Shown one piece after another: positions 31,650-39,393 of a stretch of 39,393 nucleotides of DNA. The position numbers and the translations under genes were made by a program. Source of the stretch: CAYRFE01 sp964423645 [NCBI: uncultured bacterium]. Lineage in GTDB: Bacteria > Macinerneyibacteriota > Macinerneyibacteria > Macinerneyibacteriales. The notes below the pieces were generated by a model. That model was not told where the DNA came from and did not search any database. It saw only the letters and a program-made list of their open reading frames with translations. How positions within the stretch are numbered: the stretch's first letter is position 1; the number at the start of each line of letters is the position of its first letter. The stretch spans positions 1 through 39,393 of the forward strand of contig CAYRFE010000030.1 in assembly GCA_964423645.1 (NCBI GenBank). The letters run 5' to 3'.

Positions 31650-34600
31650 ATGGTTAAGCGGTGTTTTTCAGTATGGTTAGTGCTGTTATTATTATCAGCA
31701 AGTGTCATGCACATAACAGCTGCGGGAGGTGAGAGCGTGGGATCGTATGCAAGCGAATGGAAAAAAGTAGATGAATTTTATAATAAGGGATTACCGCAGT
31801 CGGCTTTGAAAGAGGTCGAGAAATTATACGCTCGCGCAAAGCGCGAAAAAAATGCCGCTGAGACGGTAAAAGCCCTTATCAACCGTGTGCGATTTATTCA
31901 AGAAGTAGAAGAAGATTCGTTTGTAAAAATTCAAACGATTCTCATGAAAGAACTTGAGACCGCACAAGTACCGCTACGGCCGTTGTTACATTCAATGATG
32001 GCAGAATTATATTGGAATTTCTATCAACAAAACCGTTGGACATTTCTTAATCGTTCAGCCACAGTTGATTTTAAAAATGATGATATGCGTACATGGGATT
32101 TGCGTAAAATTGTCGATCAAGTGACCATGCACTATGACGAGTCATTGAAAAATGCACAGGATACGCAAAAGGTGACCATTTCACTGTTTGATCCCATTTT
32201 GGCAAATAGTAATGCCGCCAAAGCAAGCCGAGTATTTCGCCCCACCTTATTTGATTTCCTTGCACACCGTGCCATAGATTTTTATGCCAACCAAGAGGCA
32301 GGGCTGACACGACCGGTCTATGCGTTTTCCATGACGGGAAGCGAGTATTTCAGCGATATCGATACGTTTATTGCGATGAAGATTACTACCAAAGATACTG
32401 ATTCTTTTAAATATCGTGCATTATTAGTATTTCAGGAACTTCTTCGATTTCATCGCGATGATAAGGAAAGCGGTGCATTGATCGATGCGAATTTAAAACG
32501 TCTCAATTTTATAAATGCACATGCAGTGGTCGCCAACAAAGATTTCGTCTACGAAGACGCCTTGACAAAAATGACCACACGGTATGCCGATAATCCCGAA
32601 ATTGCCGAAGCGTGGTACTTGCTTGCGCAACTGTATATGACGCGTGGTAATGCATATGTCGCACATCAATCCGATGATAATCGATGGGATAAGAAAAAAG
32701 CCCGTGAGCTGTGTGAACAAACCATTAAAAAATATCCGGGTTCATTAGGTGCGAATAATTGCGAGTATCTTTTGGTGCAGTTAGATGCACGATGGTTGCA
32801 AGTGCAGCTTGAAAGAGTGACATACCCCGGAGATGCGTTCAGGGTATTGCTTTCATACAAAAACATTAAAAAAGTGTATTTTAAAGCGGTGAAAGCAGAA
32901 CGCGATCAGTATTTGTGGAAGTCGTTTAATAATAACGAAGACATGATTTCTTATTACCACGGCAAAAAGCCTGCAGCTGAATGGTCGGTTGATGTATCTG
33001 ACGAAAAAGATTATCAGCAACATGCGACAGAGGTTGCCGCACCGTCTTTGCCGTTTGGCGATTACATCATTCTTGCTTCAGACAGCAAAGATTTCGATTA
33101 TAAGAAACGTGCGGTAGGTTACGGTTATTTTACCGTGAGCACTATTGCATTTATTCAGCGCAACAGCACAAATAAGGGGCTTGAGTTTCGTATTGTTGAC
33201 AGAAAAAACGGGCAATCGTTATCGTCTGTAGAAGTGCAAACGTGGTACCAGGTCTATAATAACAAAACATACCGTTATGACATCAAAAAAGGCACACGCT
33301 TTACATCAGATCAAAACGGTAATGTGCTTATTCCCGCCAATACACGTCAGGGAGATTACAATTATTTTTACTGCGAATTCATAAAAGATAAGGACAAGTT
33401 GTATACCGACTACACTTTATCGGCGTATTCATACGGCAATGATCAGCAGTATGACAGATATCGCACGTTTTTCTTTACCGACCGTTCAATGTATCGGCCC
33501 GGTCAGATCGCCTATTTTAAAGGAATTGTTATCAAGACCGATGCACAGGGCGTGAATACGATCGCCGAAGGATTTACGTCTACGGTTACTCTTTATGATG
33601 CAAACGGTCAGAAAGTATCGAGTGTCGATGTGCGTGCGAATGAATACGGTACATTCGACGGGACATTCGCATTACCGACAGGAGTGCTGACGGGAAATAT
33701 GACGATAAACAACGGACACGGAGCGGTGTCATTCTCAGTGGAAGAATATAAACGTCCGAAGTTTGAAGTGACGTTCAAGCCTGCTGAAAAAAGCTTTAAA
33801 CTCAATGATAAAGTAACGGTGACCGGCACGGCGATGGCGTATGCGGGATATGCGATCGATAATGCAGATGTGAAATATCGCGTAGTTCGAAGTGTATATT
33901 TCCCGTACCGCTGGTATCGTTGGTGGTATACGCCGAGTTATCCTGATATGGAGATCGCAAACGGCACGCTGACCACTGATGGCGCAGGGGCGTTTAACGT
34001 CACCTTTGATGCGTTACCCGACCTGAGCGTCAATAAGACAATGTTACCTGCGTTCATCTACACGGTGTATGCGGATGTTACCGATATCAACGGCGAGACA
34101 CACAGCAACGAAAAGGCGGTGCGTATCGGCTATACAAGCCTGATGTTGAATGCAAATTGCAAAGAAACGATCGATAAATCCGAATCGAAATATGAGTTCG
34201 GCATCAACTCCACCAATCTTGACGGCGACTTTTTGCCGGCAAAAGGTACTGTAACGTTATATAAGCTCAAAGATGCAACTCGCCCGCAACGCAAACGGTT
34301 GTGGCAAACTCCTGATGTGTTTTTAATGAGCGAAAAAGAATACACTACATTGTTCCCTGTGGATGTGTACAACAAAGAAGATGATTATCGTGCATGGGAG
34401 CGCGGGAAATCGGTATTCAGTGCGTCGTTCGATACACAGAAAGAGAAAAAGGTTGAATTCAAGGGCATATCAGGATGGGAGACGGGATATTACTGCCTTG
34501 AAATGACCGCCAAAGACAGTTTTGGTAACGACATCAAAGAAGTGAAATATATTTCCGTCTATTCGGCACGTGAGTCGAAAATGCCGTTTGCAACTCTCGG

Positions 34601-37600
34601 TTGGTTTACAGTCGTAAAAGGAACCTGCGAACCGGGAGAAAATGCCGAGATCCTTATCGGCAGTGCAGAAAAAAATGTTCGCGTACTCTATGAGATAGAA
34701 CATCAAGGGAAGTTGGTAAGTGCCGAATATGTGTCGCTTAACAACGAACAGAAATTACTCAGAATCCCCATCAAAGAAGAACATCGCGGTAACCTCGGTG
34801 TGTCGCTGACATTCATACAGCACGGGCGTTTCTATCGATACCAGCCGACGATCTTTGTGCCGTGGTCCAATAAACGCCTCGATATCAGCTTTGAAACGTT
34901 TCGTAATAAGCTGCTGCCGGGAGAAAAAGAAGAATGGCGCTTGAAAATTACAGGTCCGAAAAAAGAAAAGATCGCCGCAGAGATGGTTGCCGCCTTGTAT
35001 GATGCGTCGCTTGATGCATTTCGTGTGCACGGATGGGCGTTTGATATTTATCCGTATTATTATTCGCGGCATTATTGGTCTGATAATCAGTATTTCGGTA
35101 GTATGTCGACATCAACAGTAGGGATTTTACAAGATCGCTATGTAAGTTATCAGAGCAGAAGTTATGATGCACTGTTTTGGTTCAATTTTTATTGGGACGG
35201 CTATCGCAATCGATACCGAAATTATTCAAAATCTATGGAGCGCCCGTCTATGCCGATGATGAGCGGGGCACCGGCACCCGAAGAAGCAGAAGAAATGAAT
35301 ATGGTAGCGGCTGACGAGAGTCCGAAATCGAAGAAAGAAGCATCAAAAGATGCGGATGATGGTATCGCCGATACACCTGAAAAGAAGAAGGAAGATACTT
35401 CAAAAGTAAAAGCGCGCACCAATTTCAACGAGACCGCGTTTTTCTATCCAAAACTGTATACCAATGAAAAGGGTGAGGTTATCGTATCATTTACCATTCC
35501 TGAATCTCTCACCAAATGGAAAATGCTCGGGTTTGCGCATACCAAAGATCTCAAATACGGCATGATACAGAATGAACTCGTGACACAAAAGGAACTCATG
35601 ATCGTACCGAATGCTCCGCGGTTTTTCCGCGAAGGCGATACCATTGATTTTACCGCAAAAGTGACGAATCTCACCGATAAAGAGATGAGCGGTACGGCAG
35701 AATTCATTCTTTTGGATGCATCAACAATGAAGCCGATCCATGAACAATTCGGGTTGAAAACCACGTTTAAAAACTTCAGTGCGAAAAAAGGCCAGAGTGA
35801 TCTGGTGACATGGACGATAAAGATCCCTTCGGGTGTGACCGCGGTCACCTATCGTGTGGTCGCAAAAGCAGGAAAATTCTCCGATGGCGAAGAAATGACC
35901 TTGCCGATCCTTACCAACCGTATGCTGGTCACCGAATCGATGCCGTTACCGGTGCGTTCGTTGCAGACAAAAGACTTTACTTTCAAGAAACTTGTTGAAA
36001 ACAAATCAACCACGCTTCGTCATCATAAGTTGACGCTTGAGTTCACGTCGAACCCCGCGTGGTATGCGGTGCAGGCGTTACCGTATTTGATCGAGTATCC
36101 GTATGAATGTACCGAGCAGACGTTCAGCCGTTTCTATGCAAACAGTATCGCGTCGTATATTGCCAACTCAAGTCCGCGTATCAAAAAAGTGTTTGATTCG
36201 TGGAAAAATCAAGGCGGTAAGGATGCGTTACTTTCTAATCTTGAAAAGAATCAGGAATTGAAAGCACTGCTTCTTGAAGAAACACCGTGGGTCATGGACG
36301 CACAGAGTGAGACCGAACGCAAGCATCGCATCGGCGTGTTATTCGATCTCAATCGTATGGCCGATGAACTTGGACGTGCATTTACAAAGATCGAAGAAGC
36401 ACAGATCAGCAGCGGCGGATGGCCATGGTTTAGAGGCGGGTATGAAAGTCGTTATATTACCCAACATATCGTGGCAGGATTTGCACATCTTGATGCCTTG
36501 AAAGTGATCGATATGCGTAAGGACACGCGCGTGTGGGCAATGCTTATGAGAGCGATCCCATACTTAGATGCGCGAATGCAGGAAGATTATAACTATTTAA
36601 TCAAGAACAAAGTAAATCTCAAACAGAACAATCTGGGCTATGAGACCATTCATTATCTGTATATGCGCAGTTTCTTTACCGATGTGCCGCTTGCATCGTC
36701 GTTTAAAAAGGCGTATGAGTACTATCGCGGACAGTCGCAGACCTATTGGTTGAAAAACAACATCTATTCGCAGGCGATGATCGCGCTTATGTTGAATCGC
36801 ACAAAAGACAGTAAGACAGCGAATGCGATCATTGCATCGATCAAAGAATACGCACTGCATTCCGAAGAAATGGGCATGTATTGGAAATTCGATCGCGGTT
36901 ATTACTGGTATCAAGCACCGATCGAGACACAGGCAATGCTTATCGAAGCCTTTGCAGAGATCACGAATGACCCGCAGGCAGTGGACGACATGAAAACATG
37001 GCTCATAAAACAAAAACAGACGCAGGATTGGGGCACGACCAAAGCGACGGTAGAAGCGTGTTATGCGTTGTTGTTACGTGGTGCAGATTGGCTCGCCGAG
37101 ACAAAGCTGCCGACGATCGTTATGGGCGGCAAAGAGCTTGACATCACCTCCCGTGACGATGTGCAGGTGCAGGAAGGTACAGGCTATTTTAAGACATCAT
37201 GGAGCGGTAGTGAAGTCATTTCCGATATGGGTAAAGTAACGGTCACCAATAATAATAACGTGGTTGCATGGGGAGCGCTCTACTGGCAGTATTTTGAACA
37301 ACTTGATAAGATCACACCGCATGAGACACCGCTCAAACTCACAAAGAAATTGTTTGTTGAACGTCAAAGCGATAAAGGACCGGTGATCGAGCCGATCACT
37401 GAGCAGACCGTTCTCAAACCGGGCGACCGTGTGAAAGTGCGTATCGAACTTCGCGTCGATCGTGCGATGGAATATGTGCATATGAAGGATATGCGCGCAT
37501 CGGGATTTGAGCCGGAGAATGTATTCTCGCAGTATAAGTGGCAAGACGGGCTCGGGTATTACGAAGCTACTAAGGATGCGGCGACGAACTTCTTCATCGA

Positions 37601-37754
37601 CTGGCTGCCGAAGGGCACGTATGTATTCGAATATCCGTTGCGCGTGACCCACACCGGTAATTTCTCCAACGGTATCACGACGATCCAATGTATGTATGCC
37701 CCTGAGTTCACCAGTCACTCCGAAGGAATACGGGTGAATATCACGGGGAAATGA
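31650..37754 (+). CDS. Alpha-2-macroglobulin family protein with thioester motif
   Basis: AAAGGAG (31637-31643) sets the ATG at 31650, giving 2034 residues. A signal peptide (MVKRCFSVWLVLLLLSA) is followed by helical repeats (about 30-360), macroglobulin-type beta domains (including YRTFFFTDRSMYRPGQIAYF near 605, the MG2-like PGQ element), and a Lys/Glu/Pro-rich stretch at about 1196-1255 in the position of a bait region. Then come the conserved TAFFYPKLYTNEKGEVIVSF near 1260, the thioester motif C1487-TEQ1490 (YPYECTEQTFSR) within an alpha/alpha toroid, and a receptor-type C-terminal domain. Such proteins trap proteases covalently in the periplasm. Lipobox cysteine is absent, so it is probably soluble. 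It has its own promoter and a strong terminator. Sampled lines near its 3' end exceed 50% G+C, above the window's usual level. Confidence 0.93.
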   Translation: MVKRCFSVWLVLLLLSASVMHITAAGGESVGSYASEWKKVDEFYNKGLPQSALKEVEKLYARAKREKNAAETVKALINRVRFIQEVEEDSFVKIQTILMKELETAQVPLRPLLHSMMAELYWNFYQQNRWTFLNRSATVDFKNDDMRTWDLRKIVDQVTMHYDESLKNAQDTQKVTISLFDPILANSNAAKASRVFRPTLFDFLAHRAIDFYANQEAGLTRPVYAFSMTGSEYFSDIDTFIAMKITTKDTDSFKYRALLVFQELLRFHRDDKESGALIDANLKRLNFINAHAVVANKDFVYEDALTKMTTRYADNPEIAEAWYLLAQLYMTRGNAYVAHQSDDNRWDKKKARELCEQTIKKYPGSLGANNCEYLLVQLDARWLQVQLERVTYPGDAFRVLLSYKNIKKVYFKAVKAERDQYLWKSFNNNEDMISYYHGKKPAAEWSVDVSDEKDYQQHATEVAAPSLPFGDYIILASDSKDFDYKKRAVGYGYFTVSTIAFIQRNSTNKGLEFRIVDRKNGQSLSSVEVQTWYQVYNNKTYRYDIKKGTRFTSDQNGNVLIPANTRQGDYNYFYCEFIKDKDKLYTDYTLSAYSYGNDQQYDRYRTFFFTDRSMYRPGQIAYFKGIVIKTDAQGVNTIAEGFTSTVTLYDANGQKVSSVDVRANEYGTFDGTFALPTGVLTGNMTINNGHGAVSFSVEEYKRPKFEVTFKPAEKSFKLNDKVTVTGTAMAYAGYAIDNADVKYRVVRSVYFPYRWYRWWYTPSYPDMEIANGTLTTDGAGAFNVTFDALPDLSVNKTMLPAFIYTVYADVTDINGETHSNEKAVRIGYTSLMLNANCKETIDKSESKYEFGINSTNLDGDFLPAKGTVTLYKLKDATRPQRKRLWQTPDVFLMSEKEYTTLFPVDVYNKEDDYRAWERGKSVFSASFDTQKEKKVEFKGISGWETGYYCLEMTAKDSFGNDIKEVKYISVYSARESKMPFATLGWFTVVKGTCEPGENAEILIGSAEKNVRVLYEIEHQGKLVSAEYVSLNNEQKLLRIPIKEEHRGNLGVSLTFIQHGRFYRYQPTIFVPWSNKRLDISFETFRNKLLPGEKEEWRLKITGPKKEKIAAEMVAALYDASLDAFRVHGWAFDIYPYYYSRHYWSDNQYFGSMSTSTVGILQDRYVSYQSRSYDALFWFNFYWDGYRNRYRNYSKSMERPSMPMMSGAPAPEEAEEMNMVAADESPKSKKEASKDADDGIADTPEKKKEDTSKVKARTNFNETAFFYPKLYTNEKGEVIVSFTIPESLTKWKMLGFAHTKDLKYGMIQNELVTQKELMIVPNAPRFFREGDTIDFTAKVTNLTDKEMSGTAEFILLDASTMKPIHEQFGLKTTFKNFSAKKGQSDLVTWTIKIPSGVTAVTYRVVAKAGKFSDGEEMTLPILTNRMLVTESMPLPVRSLQTKDFTFKKLVENKSTTLRHHKLTLEFTSNPAWYAVQALPYLIEYPYECTEQTFSRFYANSIASYIANSSPRIKKVFDSWKNQGGKDALLSNLEKNQELKALLLEETPWVMDAQSETERKHRIGVLFDLNRMADELGRAFTKIEEAQISSGGWPWFRGGYESRYITQHIVAGFAHLDALKVIDMRKDTRVWAMLMRAIPYLDARMQEDYNYLIKNKVNLKQNNLGYETIHYLYMRSFFTDVPLASSFKKAYEYYRGQSQTYWLKNNIYSQAMIALMLNRTKDSKTANAIIASIKEYALHSEEMGMYWKFDRGYYWYQAPIETQAMLIEAFAEITNDPQAVDDMKTWLIKQKQTQDWGTTKATVEACYALLLRGADWLAETKLPTIVMGGKELDITSRDDVQVQEGTGYFKTSWSGSEVISDMGKVTVTNNNNVVAWGALYWQYFEQLDKITPHETPLKLTKKLFVERQSDKGPVIEPITEQTVLKPGDRVKVRIELRVDRAMEYVHMKDMRASGFEPENVFSQYKWQDGLGYYEATKDAATNFFIDWLPKGTYVFEYPLRVTHTGNFSNGITTIQCMYAPEFTSHSEGIRVNITGK

Positions 37755-37781
37755 TTTGTCGCAACTATTGATTGATCGCAG

Positions 37782-37806
37782 AGGGAGCCGAAAGGCTCCC
37801 TTTTTT
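37782..37806 (+). terminator. Strong intrinsic terminator
   Basis: AGGGAGCC (37782-37789), GAAA tetraloop, GGCTCCCT (37794-37801), then T to 37806. It separates the two macroglobulin genes. Confidence 0.92.
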
Positions 37807-37827
37807 GTTGTAGTAGAATAAATTATA

Positions 37828-37855
37828 TTGTTCTTATTATGGTTATGTGTATAAT
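37828..37855 (+). promoter_or_regulatory. Sigma-70 promoter of the second macroglobulin gene
   Basis: TTGTTC (37828-37833), 16-bp spacer, perfect TATAAT (37850-37855), then GGGAG (37871-37875) 6 nt before the ATG at 37882. Confidence 0.7.
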
Positions 37856-37881
37856 TACTCAAATAAATGCGGGAGAATAAA

Positions 37882-39393
37882 ATGAAATATGTTTTTATTT
37901 TTTTGATAACGACTATATTTTCTGTTACATCATTATTTGCTGGATACAAAGAATCTGTTTATACAAAATTATGGAATACTGCCGACAAATACAGCCAAAA
38001 AGGTGATGTAAAGTCAGCATTAAATACAGTGAAAACTATTTTTACTTATGCTAAGAAAAATAACGACATTGATCAATACATACATTCACTCCTTACAATA
38101 CTCGCCTATAACAAAAATGTTGAAAAAGATTATTTAGTAAAAAATCACATTTTTTTGCAAAAAGAATTAGCAAACGCACAAGCACCATATAAACAAATTT
38201 TACATTCGCTTATGGGTGATATTTATTGTGATATGTTTTTATTAAATAGATGGGATATAAATAAAAAAAAGGAAATTGTTAACATAAAAGACATAAACTC
38301 TTGGAATATCGCAACGTTTGTAGATTTTATTGGTGAGCAATATACCTTATCATTAAATGAACCAGAGATGTTAAAAACGATTCAAACTGATTCCCTAAAA
38401 AACATTATTGTCAGGAGAAATGACAATGTAGATGAGAGAACAATAACCTTGTATAACTTCCTTGCGGATAGAGCAATAGATATTTTTATTCAAAAGAAAA
38501 TAAAAAATTGTGATACGCCAAGTAGAGCTATTTTTAATATGTCTGAACTTTTTTCAGACAATGCAACATTTGTTTCAATTGACTTGAAAACAATAAAAGA
38601 TGATTCATTTTATTGGCATGCATTACGGTTGTTGCAAACAATAACAAAAAACACACAAACTGAAAATGATATTGGAAAATCTGCAGAAATAGAGTTAAAA
38701 CGAATAAAAATTGTTTATCAAGAGGCAATCGGTACTAAAAAAGACACACTATATAGAAAGGCATTATTACGAATGCTTGAAGTGTACAGAGCTACTCCTG
38801 TTGTAACCGAAATCGCATATGAATTATCATTATTTGCTTTACACCAAATAGAACACCCTTTCTATTACAATGATGAGAAAATGACACGACAAGAAATTTT
38901 AGAAATTTGCATGAGCGCATTTGCTGCATATCCGGATAGTTATGGGGCAAAATTATGTGATAGTATAATTAAGAAAATTTTTGCCAAAGAATTGGATTGT
39001 TTAGTTGAAAACTATCTTGAACCCGAGAAACCATTGCAGGCGCACCTCATATATAGAAATATAAATCGTGTGTATTGTAAAATTCAATCGATTGAGAAAA
39101 ACGAATATAACTCATATGTTGATTTGGGAACTGTAATTGCGGTTTGGGATATACATCTTACGGATGAAAAAGATTATAATACGCATTCGGTTCGGATTGC
39201 TCTACCATCATTGCGGAGCGGGATGTATTTGATGACAATCTCGAATAATAGTAATTTTGATTTACATGAAGGTGTTGTGATATCCACAAAACTAGTCGTG
39301 ACCGATATTTTTTACACATTTAATCAGGCATTTCATTTTAATTTTATTAGAAGAAGTAATGGTGAGCCCTTGAAAAATATATATGTAGCCACC
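37882..39393 (+). CDS. Second alpha-2-macroglobulin-like protein, N-terminal part (cut by window end)
   Basis: An uninterrupted frame of 504 codons runs from the ATG at 37882 to the last base. It starts with a signal peptide (MKYVFIFLITTIFSVTSLFAG) and follows the first macroglobulin gene throughout: ELANAQAPYKQILHSLMGD against ELETAQVPLRPLLHSMMAE, LYNFLADRAIDIF against LFDFLAHRAIDFY, and IYRNINRVYCKIQSIEKNEY against the matching helix near residue 410. It is thus a tandem paralogue; the thioester region would lie beyond the window. Sampled lines have about 25-32% G+C, far below the first copy, and codon use is correspondingly AT-rich. GGGAG lies 6 nt before the start. Confidence 0.88.
   Translation, partial: MKYVFIFLITTIFSVTSLFAGYKESVYTKLWNTADKYSQKGDVKSALNTVKTIFTYAKKNNDIDQYIHSLLTILAYNKNVEKDYLVKNHIFLQKELANAQAPYKQILHSLMGDIYCDMFLLNRWDINKKKEIVNIKDINSWNIATFVDFIGEQYTLSLNEPEMLKTIQTDSLKNIIVRRNDNVDERTITLYNFLADRAIDIFIQKKIKNCDTPSRAIFNMSELFSDNATFVSIDLKTIKDDSFYWHALRLLQTITKNTQTENDIGKSAEIELKRIKIVYQEAIGTKKDTLYRKALLRMLEVYRATPVVTEIAYELSLFALHQIEHPFYYNDEKMTRQEILEICMSAFAAYPDSYGAKLCDSIIKKIFAKELDCLVENYLEPEKPLQAHLIYRNINRVYCKIQSIEKNEYNSYVDLGTVIAVWDIHLTDEKDYNTHSVRIALPSLRSGMYLMTISNNSNFDLHEGVVISTKLVVTDIFYTFNQAFHFNFIRRSNGEPLKNIYVAT

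Noticed and set aside
37197-37949. Long minus-strand open frame over the end of the first macroglobulin gene
   Set aside because: It lies opposite a certain gene and across its terminator, has no ribosome site, and its sequence has no protein-like domain pattern.

Overview
The window comes from the chromosome of a diderm (Gram-negative type) bacterium with moderately AT-rich DNA. Signs of an outer membrane are an Omp85-type barrel, a second likely barrel protein, a LolA-like carrier, several predicted lipoproteins and large periplasmic alpha-2-macroglobulin-like proteins. A CheW/CheZ protein implies chemotaxis and hence motility. The gene content would suit a spirochaete or a relative, but nothing here proves the phylum. 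Promoters of ordinary sigma-70 type (TTGACA / TATAAT, spacing 16-17) and strong Shine-Dalgarno sites are common, so most starts could be chosen with confidence.

Layout: (1) 82-7985 is one tightly packed plus-strand operon: small membrane protein, zinc-ribbon membrane protein, secreted metallopeptidase with beta-propeller and Omp85 barrel, secreted protein of unknown function, small protein, ComEC-type channel. (2) 7928-10104 is on the minus strand: a PA/M28 lipoprotein that has lost most of its metal ligands, and a 2[4Fe-4S] ferredoxin. (3) 10238-10999 is a low-complexity protein with its own promoter; tRNA-Leu(GAG) follows on the minus strand. (4) 11258-13630: a double GNAT-like acetyltransferase, an outer-membrane protein whose signal-peptide codons contain a textbook intrinsic terminator, and a lipoprotein. 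(5) 13920-18381: a CheW-CheZ fusion, then an envelope-stress cassette of ECF sigma factor, zinc anti-sigma factor, catalytically dead HtrA-like protein and active HtrA. (6) 18439-19089: a DUF47/PhoU-like protein behind a G8 tract. (7) 19598-22721: tandem HD/HD-GYP protein, histidine phosphatase, CinA. (8) 22771-31117: a cell-envelope operon with a PspC-domain protein, Prc-type protease, UppP, FtsK, LolA, RimO and a PgsA-PgpA fusion. (9) 31650-39393: two tandem alpha-2-macroglobulin-like genes, the second cut by the window end and much more AT-rich than the first.

Most genes serve envelope biogenesis and quality control: lipid synthesis (UppP, PgsA-PgpA), lipoprotein transport (LolA), periplasmic proteolysis (HtrA, Prc, the MA-like peptidase), stress signalling and protease trapping. 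A dispersed repeat occurs twice, at 19194-19392 and 31352-31450. No CRISPR array, transposase or phage gene was seen.

The observations most worth a second look are the CheW-CheZ fusion, the sigma/anti-sigma/pseudo-HtrA/HtrA cassette with PDZ-ligand-like C-termini nearby, the terminator embedded in a signal-peptide coding region, the PgsA-PgpA fusion, the M28 pseudo-peptidase, and the two apparently leaderless promoters.
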